From assembly GCF_019703515.2 (NCBI RefSeq), contig NC_059374.1:17243095-17307094 (forward strand): DNA of 64,000 nucleotides. Reading direction: 5' to 3'. Positions within the stretch are counted from its first letter, which is position 1, and each line of letters begins with the position of its first letter. The position numbers and the translations under genes are program-made. The DNA is from Myxocyprinus asiaticus. Lineage: Eukaryota; Chordata; Actinopteri; Cypriniformes; Catostomidae. The notes beneath the pieces were generated by a model. The model ran no database searches, was not told the origin of the DNA, and saw nothing but the letters and a program-made list of their open reading frames with translations. Below, piece by piece: positions 34,750 through 48,045 of this stretch.

Positions 34750-36485
34750 TATATAATTATTTAAATACTCCAGAGGCAGCGCTATTTCAGCTTTGATTGC
34801 ACCTGCTTAAACTAGATTGCGGATGTTAGTGAATACTGTAAGACACAGATTCTTGCACTGAAATACCACGCGCAAAAATGTCGCAACTGTTATTAAATTC
34901 ACCCCTCTGAGAATTGTGATGATTTTAATGCACTTTTGATGTGCCCATTAAGTTTCCTAAAGACTGTCATCAGATTTGTTTTGTACTCCTGCTTTCGATT
35001 CATTAGTATAAGAGAGTTACTGTAAGACAGATAAGTTTTAATAGCATCTCTGTATACAAACAGTAGCAAAAATGGCATTAGATTTGGTTTTTAGATTAGT
35101 TAGATTAGTTTTAATGAATCGGCTGAAAACTGTGATTCAACTATTTATTTGGGTCATCACTCAAGATTGTTCATGGAATTCTCACTATGGCATTTTACAT
35201 ATACAAAAACTTCAGTAAAAATATATGTAGGTAATTTTTTTTATTATTTATTACTATGTATTGTTCATTACTATCAAAACCTAGCATTTTGAATCTCCTA
35301 GCCACAGTAATTTCCAAAGCCACAGTCATTTCAAAACAAATACATAAACATCAAAATGCCAAAACGCTGATAAATATTGATATCAATATCATATATACCA
35401 CCCAGACCTACTATTGTTGGTCTTATGTTTATATTGCATTTCAGTATCTATCAAAATGTACAAAAATTAATGTGTTAGGACTACACTTTACGTGAGAATA
35501 CATATGAATACTAGTAAGATCAGCGTTTCGAATTTCAATAAGTGCAGACCAATTTTAGCTAAAGAAAAGTCAACCTACTGTTTTCGATTTCATTTTGAGA
35601 TCAGTCTGCCACTACTGTAATCCAGACACCTGAATCATCTCTTTAACATGCCAAAATTGGCTTAAAGCTGCACTATTTAAGATTTTGTCGTTAAAAATGA
35701 ACAAATTGCCATTATTGATTGCATACATTTACAATCAATGTTCAAAACAATGTCCTTACCCCGATTCACTAGAGTAAGCCTATAAAAAGTAATTGTATTT
35801 TGAGCTGTCGGGTTTGATTTGCCGCAAAACCGCTGGCTTATGATGCTCATCTTTGCGTCATTATGTCATATCCGCACACACAGGAAAGAAGTATCTGCTG
35901 TCTCATGTTCCGGCTGGAGAAACTAACTTCGCTGTTCAACTCAGTAACACTCACAGTAACAGTTCAGTAACACTCACACAGGTCAGGACAGCATTGCTGC
36001 AGTCCAGATGGATGTTTATCTGTTATCTGTTTGGCGAAGTTGTTTACCTGCTCTAATGCTTGGATATGTTCTCTGGTAGGGTTGTTGAAGCTAATATTGC
36101 TTGTCATGCTTTTATGAATCGAACAATATTCGTGTGTTATCCGATCACGATGTGAAGTTACTGTGATATGTTTAATATGTATGACTTCTTGTAATTGTTA
36201 TACTGCATATTGAAGCTTATTATTTTTACGTTTAATAAAGTATATTTTATCCCCATCATTAATGAATCCTCATTTTATGTTTTTAGTTTACGGTGTTATT
36301 GTTTGCATTGCATACACATGCTATTGTAGTAACTGAGGCTGGAGAATATAGTATAAAAATAATAAAGTCTTCTATTGAACTCGTTTCAGCCATATCAGGA
36401 GTTTAACCTCTTAAAATGAAAACTGTAGTACAATTCAAACATTAATAGTAGATAAAACACTTGAATAATCATATTAAGATACGTA
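34750..36485. other. dpf1 intron with repeat fragments
   Basis: 35520-35655 duplicates the tail of the 33-kb repeat. 35660-36060 resembles a dispersed AAAGCTGCACTATTTAAGA-type repeat. No gene. Confidence 0.4.
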
Positions 36486-36905
36486 TACTGGGGGCCTGGG
36501 TAGCTCTGCGTGTATTGATGCTGACTACCACACCTGGAGTCGCAAGTTCGAATCCAGGGCCTGCTGAGTGACTCCAGCCAGGTCTCCTAAGCAACCAAAT
36601 TGGCCAGGTTGCTAGGGAGGGTAGAGTACCATGGGGTAACCTCCTCGTGGTCACTATAAAGTGGTTCGCTCTTGGTGGGGCACACGGTGAGTTGTACGTG
36701 TATGCCGCGGAGAATAGCGTGAAACCTCCACACGTGCTACGTCTCCGCGGTAACGCGCTCAACAAGCCACGTGATAAGATGCGTGGATTGACGGTCTTAG
36801 ATGCGGAGGCAACTGAGATTCGTCCTCCGCCACCCGGATTGAGTCACTATGCCACCACAAGGACTTAGAGTGCACTGGGAATTGGGCATTCCAAATTGGG
36901 AAGAA
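36486..36905 (+). repeat. tRNA-derived SINE family A, full-length copy
   Basis: Starts with a tRNA-like head: GGGGGCCTGGGTAGCTC, then GCAAGTTCGAATCCAGG (B box). The body follows (CTCCTCGTGGTCACTATAAA, GCCGCGGAGAATAGCG) and ends GGGAATTGGGCATTCCAAAT plus an A-rich tail. Copies also lie at 24825-25168 and, inverted, at 52221-52486. Confidence 0.88.
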
Positions 36906-38520
36906 AAGGTTAAAAGATACGTATGACCACCTGCCATGATACGTATACTAGTGGTGGCTGAGGAGAGTCCCTTGTTCTCTAAGTGCTTTGAGTGAAATGT
37001 CAGAAAAGCGATTTAAGTGTAAAATTCATTCAAATATGTAAATAAGAGTATTGTTTATCTTCATCAAAGCAAGTAATATTTCCGTTTCAAATGTTTAATC
37101 GTATAACATAATATCAACATGAAAATAGCACATTATGACTCCACCTCCAGTCATGATCACACACAGTCTATGTCCAGTTAAGCTCAAACTGGGAGACTCA
37201 TCCGCCAGAAGAGCAGTGCCAGAACATGACTACATAATGTATTCTTTCGCAAATTGTTTGCAATTTTAAGTTTCAACCACAGATGTCACTTGAATGTATG
37301 AAATGTATGAAAATGAATGTGTGTTAGATCTACACTTTATGTACTAATACCAACGAATACTAATGAGATCACGTTGGACAGAGCAAAGTAAAACGGGATA
37401 CATTTCCTTGACTAGAAGAATAGAAAAAGAAAGAGCTGAGGAAGAGAGAATAGGTGAGGTGAAATCTCATCTCTTGCCAGAATAATCTGTCATTTATCAA
37501 ACTGATAGCAAAGAGAGAAGTGAGGAGAGAGGTAGCGCACCACAAAAACTAAAATCGAGAGGATAGGAATTTTGGATTTGGTCTGGCTCCAATTCTTTCT
37601 TCTTCATCTTGAGTCAGGCGGCTCTAGTTATCGTGCCTACGTCTAGATCTTTCTCTTTTGGTCTAAATATTGCATGAATAATGTATGCACCTATGTTTCA
37701 TTAAAACCCCTCATATTAATAATATTGCTCATGGTGTAATATGGGAATGTGGGGTGTGTGTGTGAAATGAGAAACTGGGAGGGAAGGGGGAATACGAATC
37801 GTCTTGCAGATGCTATCGCTTGTGCTCTGTCTGAAAATCCACATTTTAACATGGCCATAATATTCTGCTCTTTTCTTATCTTTTGTTTTCCAAAAGAAAA
37901 GCCACTGGCTGTAAGGGTACACAGAACGATGGGCAGGCCAGTTCACCTAAGCACTCAGCCAGATAACTCTGGGAGGCAAATGGGCATGATTCCACAAGGA
38001 CACTGCAATGAGGTCACTGTTACCTTGTCTTTGTCAGACAAAAGGCTGCAGACTGTACACTGCAAAGCCATAAACAAGGAAAGTATGATCTTATACTGAC
38101 TGTGTCACATGTCTTCAGCATGTTACTGTGTAAGATAGTTAAACCCCCTTTCCACCAAAATGGTGCAGATGCTGTTGCCGGAGCTGGTGATGTGCGGACC
38201 TCTCTCAGAATCAGCCTAAATATAATGGATATATCCTGGATATTCCTATATTTGTAACAAACAAATATGGACATCCCAGTCTTTGTTCACAAGTCTTTTG
38301 CTATGTTCACATCATATCTGAATTACCGTTACAACAAGAAGACAAATCAGAGATTCTACTTTGGACTCAGATATTGTTTCATAGCTCCAAATAGATCCTA
38401 GCAGTTTTGCTGTTGATGAAAGCAAAATACTTAATTATTATGTTCATTCACCCCAATACCATAAGGTTGGTCACACTGTAAAATCGTCAATAGCAGGTCA
38501 AAATTGTTGCTGCTGAAATT
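36906..38520. other. dpf1 intron, no gene recognised
   Basis: 37320-37375 resembles 35473-35525, a short dispersed repeat. The opposed open frames at 37716-38274 have no recognisable domains. Confidence 0.4.
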
Positions 38521-38985
38521 GGTATATGCTTACCGAAATTCGAATCACTGCCCCCAGTGGTCGAAGCTGGAAGTGTTGTTGAACATATGGGTAGGTATGA
38601 GCTGCAGTTTGAGGGTAAAATTACCACGGAGTGGTGCCAAAAGCGAGTTGTATTTTTAATTGTAAATGATGTAATACAGTCCACAGGAATGCATACTTTA
38701 TTAACTCTAGACCTGAACCCAGACCCAAACCTTAAACCTGTCAGTGGAGTAAAAATGTAAATATTACTTCCTTATTCCCACAGGACCAGAACCTGTGTGT
38801 CGGAGGATGCTCATGCAACACGCTATCAGTAGACCTAGAGGGAAATGTGATCACATTTGAATTTATGCAAAAATGTCAGATGTGATATTGCGCTTGTCAG
38901 TAATTCGGCTGAATGGGGTTGATTTCAGGGTACATAAACTTTCGGAAGCAACATGTCGATTCCCCGTGTGATCATTTTGATTGCT
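38521..38985 (-). repeat. Dispersed repeat family B, inverted copy
   Basis: The minus strand carries the CTCGCTTTTGGCACCACTCC and CACTGGGGGCAGTGATTCG blocks of the family, in the order seen at 33 kb. Confidence 0.65.
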
Positions 38986-39753
38986 TTAACTGTAGAGGGT
39001 GCTGCCATTTTGGTTCATTTTACTTGCCATCATAAAAGTGTAGTAAGAGAAGTCATAGCTTTCCTAAAACTCTGAGATCCCCACCAAAGACATGAACAGT
39101 TTTAACAAATCGGAAACTAGTCATTACGGTAATTCCATCATCATGTGAAATCAGCATTACTCCTACTTTTGAAAACATATTTTAACATCCAAAGTAATTT
39201 AATTCAGTGTCTTAATGCCATGATGAGCTGGCTTTGATGTTACTGTCAGAAATTATTTTAATATATAACCAATATAATTTAAAGCAATCAAATCACACAT
39301 ATGATATTTGTAAATAAAAGCATTTTATTTCAGACAGATGTGGAAAATAAAGTGGCTAGAGTTGCACAGCAAAAATAGGGGAAAAAAACAGAACAAAAAC
39401 AGTCAACTGAGGGTGCGTCAAGTTGCAACACGCTGCATCAGGCACTTCCAGTGTGGACAGCTTTGTTGATTATAATGGGGGGAATCTAGTTTTGCCACAT
39501 CACTTTAACTAGTTGTTGGTGTTTTGAAATCTTTATGTTGTGAGGATATTATCCCACCCCAAGCAGGTTTAAGGGGCCAACGTGGAGCCAATTTTTCCGG
39601 CCCAGACAGTGGAAATGCGTGGCACTGTGCCAGATTGGGCATCAGCACCATCTCAGTGGAAAAGGGGTATGAGAGTGGATAAATAATGTTAGAACAGTGG
39701 TACTCTATGGCTAGTGTTATAAGTGCATAGTACGCGGCTGATGCTCGGCTCAC
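38986..39753. other. dpf1 intron, no feature seen
   Basis: AT-rich sequence immediately 3' of the finger exon on the minus strand. The missing linker exon was not recognised here. Confidence 0.45.
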
Positions 39754-39885
39754 GTTTGTGGTTGTTCTTGCGCTGAAAGGGCAGTGTGTGCCGTTCGGAG
39801 TCTTCCTCGCCCTCTTCGTCTGCCAGGTGTGTGTGAGTGTAGTGGTAACTCAAACCTGGGCGGTTCTTGTAGCGCTTCCCACAAA
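39754..39885 (-). CDS. dpf1: dpf1 exon: body of the C2H2 zinc finger and acidic linker
   Basis: This 132-bp exon begins by completing an Ile codon and reads [19 protein letters not shown], then an acidic stretch (ADEEGEED), then [10 protein letters not shown]. With the previous exon it completes a C-x2-C-x12-H-x4-H Kruppel-like finger, the hallmark finger of the d4 family. The acceptor is TAG at 39886-39888 and the donor GTGAG at 39749-39753, phase 1 at both ends. Known DPF proteins continue with a short linker of roughly 17 residues before the first PHD finger. The exon for that linker was not located. Because this exon ends and the 5.96-kb exon begins in phase 1, direct splicing of the two would still keep the frame. 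Confidence 0.92.
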
Positions 39886-40413
39886 CTAAATATGAACAGA
39901 CACACAAGCAAACAAAGAGACAGTCACATGACATTATTACTGGACTCTTATTAGTAACAGTAATCATACAATAAATACAAATTATAATATTAACTATTGT
40001 TTTGTTTTTTTTAATTACAAGGAGCTCCACAAACTAATTACACATTAATTAAATGTTAATACCAAGTAATTACTAAGGTAATTGCACTGTAATATGGAGA
40101 CTATGAAGTGTCACTTTAAATTCCAAAACATCATATGTGTATACAGTTGCACATGGGAAGTTCACATGTCCTGCTGTGTGACATGCCAAAACTAAAACTA
40201 TTTTAAACAACATTTAGCTACCTTTATAATTATTGTGTAAGCAGCATTTATGCGATCATGTTAATTTAGAGACTACATGGAATATTTGTACTTTTAAAAA
40301 TGTATTTGTCACACAAAAGGGCCATTTAAAATAACTAGTGAAGGCAAAAAAAAAAAAGTAAATAAAAATGGTGACCATTTGCAGGACGAAAGATATACAC
40401 ATTCCTTTAGATA

Positions 40414-41627
40414 CTGATAAGCCAAAACATTATGACCAATCACAGATGCGGCGAATAATGTTGATCATCTCCTAACAAGGCCACATTTCAAGGTCTGGGT
40501 AGATTTGATAGTAAGCGAATAATCAGTTCTCGTAGTCAACGTGTTGAATGCAGGACAAATGGGCAGGAGTAAAGACCAGAGCAACTTTGACAAGGGCCAA
40601 ATTGTTATGGCCAGATGACTGGGTCAGAGCTTCTCTGAAACGGCAAGGCTTGTGGGATGCTTTCGGTCAGCAGTGACGAGTACCTGCTGACAGTGGTCCG
40701 AGGAGGGACAAACCACAACAGGCGACAGAGTGTTGGGCGCCCAAGGCTCATCGATGCATGAAGGCAATGAAGGCTATCCCGTCTGGTCCAAACCGACAGA
40801 AGGTCTACTGTGGCACAAGTCACAGAAAATTGTAATTATGGTTACAGGAGTAATGTGTCACAACACAGAGTGCATCGCAACCTACTGCGTATGGGGCTGT
40901 GTAGCCGCAGACCTGTCAGAGTGCCCATGATGACCCCTGTCCACCGTCGAAAGCGCCTCCAATGGGCATGCGAGTGTCAGAACTGGACCTTGGAGCAATG
41001 AAAGAAGGTCACCTGGTCTGATGAGTCCAGTTTCCTTTTACATCACGTGAATAGATGTGTACGTGTGCGCCATTTAACTGGGGAAGTCATAGCACCAGGA
41101 TGCACTGTGGGAAGACGCCAAGCCGGTGGAGGGAGTGTGATGCTCTGGGCAATGTTCTGCTGGGAAACACTGGGTCCAGCCATTCATGTGGACGTCAATT
41201 TGACACATGCCACCTACCTAAACATAGCTGCAGACAGGGTACACCCCATCATGGCAATGGTTTTCCCTGATGGCAGTGGCCTCTTTCAGCAGGATAATGC
41301 ACCCTGCCACACTGCACACATTGTTTGGGAATGGTTTGAGGAACACGATGAAGAGTTCAAGGTGTTGCTCTGGCCTCCAAATTCCCCAGATCTCTGAGGA
41401 GAGCATCTGTGGGATGTGCTGGACCAACAAGTCCGATCCATGACAGCTCCACCTCGCAACTTACAGGACTTCAAGGATCTGCTGCTACTATCTTGGCAGT
41501 AGATACCACAGGACACCTTCAGGGATCTTGTATAGTCCATGCCTCGGCGGGTTGGCGCTGTTTTGGCAGCACGTGGAGGACCAATAGCATATTAGGCAGG
41601 TGGTCATAATCTTTTGCCTTATCAGTG
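40414..41627 (+). mobile_element. Tc1-like transposon with both ends, decayed transposase
   Basis: The ends CTGATAAGCCAAAACATTAT and its inverse CTTTTGCCTTATCAG sit beside TA. The length of about 1.2 kb fits a slightly deleted Tc1 element. It lies inside the dpf1 intron between two finger exons, in the opposite direction to the gene. Confidence 0.82.
40605..41550 (+). pseudogene. Tc1-like transposase, frameshifted
   Basis: The frame 41047-41397 encodes VRVRHLTGEVIAPGCTVGRR, AGGGSVMLWAMFCWETLGPA, LFQQDNAPCHTAH (second catalytic Asp) and PPNSPDL just before a stop. The normal continuation LNPIE is replaced, so the catalytic Glu is lost or displaced. The N-terminal half is spread over two other frames at 40605-41000 (for example RKRLQWACECQNWTLEQ). 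Not functional. Confidence 0.8.
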
Positions 41628-41822
41628 TATATTCATACAAATTTTAACTTAAAATCTTGATAATGAAAAAAGACATGTTATTGTCTAGACATTCCCTGCC
41701 TATATAAATGCCGGTATGTCTGAATGTTTATATATTATTTTCTTTCTCACGATGGGTTTGATTATGAATATAGAGTTCTACTTTGTGTTATACACAAACT
41801 GTATGCAGACAGTGATACTCAC
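41628..41822. other. dpf1 intron
   Basis: Short intron piece between the Tc1 relic and the exon at 41823. No feature seen. Confidence 0.5.
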
Positions 41823-41901
41823 TGTCACACACATATGGCTTGTCTCTGTCCTCTAGGGATGCTGGTTCCTGTCTCTTCCTCATCCCTCCAACACCACATG
41901 C
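41823..41901 (-). CDS. dpf1: dpf1 exon: start of the C2H2 zinc finger
   Basis: This 79-bp exon encodes [20 protein letters not shown] followed by KPYVCD and then one base of the next codon. The [13 protein letters not shown] stretch is the entry into the single Kruppel-type finger of DPF proteins and supplies its first cysteine. The acceptor is CAG at 41902-41904 and the donor GTGAGT at 41817-41822. It starts in phase 0, matching the 48.9-kb exon, and ends in phase 1, matching the 39.8-kb exon. The exon is too short and too far from an ATG to show up as an open reading frame. The LRKRQ-like segment before ASLED is what I recall of DPF1, not DPF2 or DPF3. Confidence 0.85.
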
Positions 41902-42832
41902 CTGGACACATCAAACCAGGACAAATAAACACACACACAGATCAATTTGCAGTTGGCAACCTGTCTCATGTACACAGGTGTTACTAGAGAATCATTGCTA
42001 TTTTGAATTTTTGGTGCCCCCCACCGCACTTCCTTCAAACTTCAAACAAATCCTCTTACACAGCATTAATTACACCTCACACAGTTATCATAGCATCTCT
42101 TCTACACACTGCCTGATAACTACAGTATGTGGGTATGTGAGATCTTAGAGGATGTAGTGTGCCCCAATTAACAACACAGAAGGTGGGAGAATTTAGGGAC
42201 TAGAGTTATCTAAGACATCTACAGGCAAAGTTTTGTTTGTTCTCCTTCCATGCATTTCTGCTTAACTAGACAACTGCAATTTGCATGTGTTAGAAAGCAA
42301 ATGGGATGCTGAATTGTAATTCAGATCTGAATTTATGAATGGAATGATATACAAATAAATGTATATAAATGCTTAAAGTGTAGATTTAAATAATAAATTT
42401 AGTTTTTTCAGTATGAATTACCCATCAACATGTAACAATACACACAAAATAGAGGGGTTTTTCAACACTTTACAATTAGGTTCTATTATATCTATTGGTT
42501 CTAAATGCATTAAGAATCATGAACTTATAATGAACAATATTTGTTACAACAATTATTAATCTTGTTTAATGTTAACGTATAAAAGTACAATTGTTCATTG
42601 AAAGTTCATGTTAGTTTATAATGCATTAACTTATGTTAACATATACAACTATTAGTTTTGAAAATGTGTTAGTATTTGTCGAAATGAACATAAACCAAGA
42701 TTAATACCTGCTGTAAAAGTATTGTTCATTGATAGTTCATGTAAACTAATGTAGTTAACTAATTTAAACGAATATTACCTTATTGTAAAGTGTAAGCGTT
42801 ATTATATATTATTAATCAATGTTTGAAATGCC

Positions 42833-42835
<3 letters not shown>
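41902..42835. other. dpf1 intron, no feature seen
   Basis: AT-rich, with repeated TTAGTT/AACTAA-type fragments around 42540-42790 that look like a decayed repeat. Confidence 0.45.

Positions 42836-42899
<64 letters not shown>
42836..42899. repeat. (TA)n microsatellite, left part
   Basis: About 32 TA repeats ending exactly at the Tc1 element. The array resumes at 44479-44540 on its other side. Confidence 0.95.
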
Positions 42900-42902
<3 letters not shown>

Positions 42903-44475
42903 GTGCATCTCAATAAATTAGAATGTTGTGGAAAAGTTAATTTATTTCAGTAATTCAACTCAAATTGTGAAACTCGTGTATTAAATAAATTCAGTGCACA
43001 CAGACTGAAGTAGTTTAAGTCTTTGGTTCTTTTAATTGTGATGATTTTGGCTCACATTTAACAAAAACCCACCAATTCACTATCTCAAAAAATTAGAATA
43101 CATCATAAGACCAATAAAAAAAAAAACATTTTTAGTGAATTGTTGGCCTTCTGGAAAGTATGTTCATTTACTGTATATGTACTCAATACTTGGTAGGGGC
43201 TCCTTTTTGCTTTAATTACTTCCTCAATTCGGCATGGCATGGAGGTGATCAGTTTGTGGCACTGCTGAGGTGGTATGGAAGCCCAGGTTTCTTTGACAGT
43301 GGCCTTCAGCTCATCTGCATATTTTGGTCTCTTGTTTCTCATTTTCCTCTTGACAATACCCCATAGATTCTCAATGGGGTTCAGGTCTGGTGAGTTTGCT
43401 GGCCAGTCAAGCACACCAACACCATGGTCATTTAACCAACTTTTGGTGCTTTTGGCAGTATGGGCAGGTGCCAAATCCTGCTGGAAAATGAAATCAGCAT
43501 CTTTAAAAAGCTGGTCAGCAGAAGGAAGCATGAAGTGCTCCAAAATTTCTTGGTAAACGGGTGCAGTGACTTTGGTTTTCAAAAAACACAATGGACCAAC
43601 ACCAGCAGATGACACTGCACCCCAAATCATCACAGACTGTGGAAACTTAACACTGGACTTCAAGCAACTTGGGCTATGAGCTTCTCCACCCTTCCTCCAG
43701 ACTCTAGGACCTTGGTTTCCAAATGAAATACAAAACTTGCTCTCATCTGAAAAGAGGACTTTGGACCACTGGGCAACAGTCCAGTTCTTCTTCTCCTTAG
43801 CCCAGGTAAGAAGCCTCTGACGTTGTCTGTGGTTCAGGAGTGGCTTAACAAGAGGAATACGACAACTGTAGCCAAATTCCTTGACATGTCTGTGTCTTGA
43901 TGCCTTGACCCCAGCCTCAGTCCATTCCTTGTGAAGTTCATCCAAATTCTTGAATCGATTTTGCTTGACAATCCTCATAAGGCTGCGGTTCTCTCGGCTG
44001 GTTGTGCATCTTTTTCTTCTGCACTTTTTCCTTCCACTCAACTTTCTGTTAACATGCTTGGATACAGCACTCTGTGAACAGCCAGCTTCTTTGGCAATGA
44101 ATGTTTGTGGCTTACCCTTCTTGTGAAGGTTGTCAATGATTGTCTTCTGGACAACTGTCAGATCAGCAGTCTTCCCCATGATTGTGTAGCCTAGTGAACC
44201 AAACTGAGAGACCATTTTGAAGGCTCAGGAAACCTTTGCAGGTGTTTTGAGATGATTAGCTGATTGGCATGTCACCATATTCTAATTTTTTGAGAGAGTG
44301 AATTGATGGGTTTTTGTTAAATGTGAGATAAAATCATCACAATTAAAAGAACCAAAGACTTAAACTACTTCAGTCTGTGTGCATTGAATTTATTTAATAC
44401 ACGAGTTTCACAATTTGAGTTGAATTACTGAAATAAATGAACTTTTCCACGACATTCTAATTTATTGAGATGCAC

Positions 44476-44478
<3 letters not shown>
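42900..44478 (-). mobile_element. Intact-looking Tc1-type transposon with about 200-bp inverted repeats
   Basis: Ends CAGGTGCATCTCAATAAATT (left) and its inverse (right) are flanked by TA on both sides. The inverted repeats extend to about 43101 and from 44278, nearly identical throughout. Length is 1,579 bp. It holds a single uninterrupted transposase frame on the minus strand. It is inserted in a TA microsatellite, the preferred target of the superfamily. Confidence 0.93.
43103..44215 (-). CDS. Tc1 family DD34E transposase, uninterrupted
   Basis: 370 residues from the first Met. The Met at 44179, beginning MGKTADLTVVQKTIIDNLHK, is the more usual start for the family. The N-terminal helix-turn-helix pair contains FIAKEAGCSQSAVSKHVNRK, followed by a basic GRKKCRRKRC hook. 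The catalytic triad is in VLFSDESKFCI (Asp), FIFQQDLAPAHTAK (Asp) and PDLNPIENLW (Glu), with exactly 34 residues between the second Asp and the Glu. The length is close to the usual 340 or so residues. The enzyme cuts and pastes the element at TA sites. No stop or frameshift is visible, so it may still be active; that cannot be judged from sequence alone. The last residues read into the terminal repeat. Confidence 0.92.
   Translation of the reverse strand: MVSQFGSLGYTIMGKTADLTVVQKTIIDNLHKKGKPQTFIAKEAGCSQSAVSKHVNRKLSGRKKCRRKRCTTSRENRSLMRIVKQNRFKNLDELHKEWTEAGVKASRHRHVKEFGYSCRIPLVKPLLNHRQRQRLLTWAKEKKNWTVAQWSKVLFSDESKFCISFGNQGPRVWRKGGEAHSPSCLKSSVKFPQSVMIWGAVSSAGVGPLCFLKTKVTAPVYQEILEHFMLPSADQLFKDADFIFQQDLAPAHTAKSTKSWLNDHGVGVLDWPANSPDLNPIENLWGIVKRKMRNKRPKYADELKATVKETWASIPPQQCHKLITSMPCRIEEVIKAKRSPYQVLSTYTVNEHTFQKANNSLKMFFFLLVL

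Positions 44479-44540
<62 letters not shown>
44479..44540. repeat. (TA)n microsatellite, middle part
   Basis: Continuation of the array interrupted by the Tc1 element; it directly abuts the foldback element. Confidence 0.95.
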
Positions 44541-44544
<4 letters not shown>

Positions 44545-44547
<3 letters not shown>

Positions 44548-45316
44548 CGATCAACCACAACATTAGTACCACCTGCCTAATATTGTGTAGGTCCCCCTCT
44601 TGCCGCCAAAACAGTGCCAACCTGCATCTCAGATTGGCTGTTATCTGAGTTACCGTAGACTTTGTCAGTTCCAACCAGTCTGGCTATTCACTGTTGACCT
44701 CTCTCATCAACAAGGCATTTCTGTCCACAGAACTGGCGCTCACTGGATGTTTTTTGTTTTTGGCACCATTTGGAGTAAATTCTAGAGACTGTTGTGTGTG
44801 AAAATCCCAGGAGATCAGCAGTTACAGAAATACTCAAACCAGCCCGTCTGTCACAAACAATCATCCATGCGATTATCTAATCAGCCAGTCATGTGGCAGC
44901 AGTGCAGTGCACAAAATCATGCAGATACAGGTCAGGAGCTTCAGTTAATGTTAACATCAACCATCAGAATGGGGAAAAAATTTGATCTCAGTGATTTGGA
45001 CCTTGGCATGATTGTTGGTGCCAGACAGGCTGGTTTGAGTATTTCTGTAACTGCTGATCTCCTGGGATTTTCTTACACAGTAGTCTCTAGAATTTACTCC
45101 AGATGATGCCAAAAACAAAAAAACATCCAGTGAGCGGCAGTTCTGTGGACGAATAGCCAGACTGGTTCGAACTGACAAAGTCTACAGTAACTCAGACTAC
45201 CGCTCTGTACAGTTGTGGTAAGAAGAATCTGAGATGTGGGTTGGTGCTGTTTTGGTGGCATGAGGGGGACCTACACAATATTAGGCAGGTGACTTTAATG
45301 TTGTGGCTGCTCGGTG
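44545..45316. mobile_element. Palindromic Tc1-derived element
   Basis: The left end CACCGATCAACCACAACATT and its inverse at 45297-45316 pair. The pairing continues inward, including GGTCCCCCTCTTGCCGCCAA and its complement near 45250, and AGCAGTTACAGAAATACTCA and its complement near 45040. The second arm carries the start of a transposase (44969-45106: FDLSDLDLGMIVGARQAGLS). The catalytic domain is absent. A shorter relative is at 17161-17480. Confidence 0.75.
44969..45106 (+). pseudogene. Tc1 transposase DNA-binding domain fragment
   Basis: Reads MGKKFDLSDLDLGMIVGARQ, then AGLSISVTADLLGFSYTVVS, a helix-turn-helix segment with the AGLSxxxTAxLLGFS pattern, ending at a stop. About 45 residues remain of a normal protein of about 340. 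Confidence 0.7.
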
Positions 45317-45362
45317 TATATATATACATACATACGTACATACATACATACATATATATGTA

Positions 45363-46979
<1,617 letters not shown>

Positions 46980-46991
46980 TATGTGTGTGTG

Positions 46992-47058
<67 letters not shown>

Positions 47059-47105
47059 ATACATTATATATATATATACATACATACATACATACATACA
47101 TACAA
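46980..47105. repeat. (GT)n(TA)n(CATA)n microsatellite, right part
   Basis: Simple-sequence tract on the far side of the second Tc1 element. A CATA run also lies at 45325-45358. Open frames rich in Ile-Tyr here are artefacts. Confidence 0.95.
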
Positions 47106-47359
47106 ACTTTATTATATTTTTTCAACCATGGTGGAGGAACACTTCTATTCCCAGAATTTTCTAATTTGATGAAAACTGATGTCAATATTTATACACGTTT
47201 TATGGTGCTGCAAGGCTAAATTCAAATATTTTTTGATGGCTGTGTTTATTATGTATAAATGTCTATTCAGTTGAAAAAAAATGTGTTCTCCATTTCAGGA
47301 AATAAATAGACATACTGTAATTAGTTAAAATAAATAATGTAAAAAAACAATTTGTCTAG

Positions 47360-48045
47360 TGCTGTCAGCCGATTACAATTTTAAATTGCATTTAATTGCA
47401 TAAATGTTCACAGTTAATTGTGAATAATCACATATTTTTTGTTATTAATCGTGATTAATCTCTGATTTTGAAAGTGCTGAAATTTGACTCTATATATACT
47501 TCTTTTCCTGTCAAAATGCATTTATTTCCTTCTAAGAAAACAAAACAATATGCAACAATAATTCTTTATTAAAAATTTTCAAACAAAGACTTCCACAGTA
47601 TAAAGATAGAAATGCACTCAAATAAGCACCAATTCAAGTAACATTAAACTCTAAGTCTAAGAGGGAGTTTGACTAACTGAAAGAACAAGTCCCCCCATAG
47701 GTTGCATATTCATTGCAATGGGCATTAAATCTCTTAAACTCTCATCCTCCACAATATTAATTGGCTGGCAGACTGTGGCTTTCCACTTTGCTACAACAAT
47801 CATGAAGCCATGTTTACGATTCGCGTCAGGGCGTCACTTGACACAGAATTGTTGTTGTGTGTGTTGTGGTGTGTGTCAGTGTAATGAGTCTGAGCGGACA
47901 CATCGCAAAGGTTCCACCCTACTTCAACCAGTGTTTATGCTGGTTTATGCTTTATTAACGGCAAATGCATTAAATCGCAATTAAGAAAAATATATGCATT
48001 AAACTTTAATTAATCGCGTGCTTTAATGCGTCAATTTTGACAGCT
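47360..48045. mobile_element. Candidate non-autonomous DNA transposon with TGCTGTCAG ends
   Basis: Left GTGCTGTCAGCCGATTACAA and right AATTTTGACAGCTC are inverted, each followed inward by ATTAATCGC-type AT-rich repeats. The 88-aa plus-strand frame inside has no domain I recognise. Family assignment is open; hAT-like ends are possible. Confidence 0.45.

Noticed and set aside
36486..36560. tRNA gene
   Set aside because: A and B boxes are present, but the head is followed by a SINE body and repeated at 52.4 kb. No proper cloverleaf or acceptor stem is evident.
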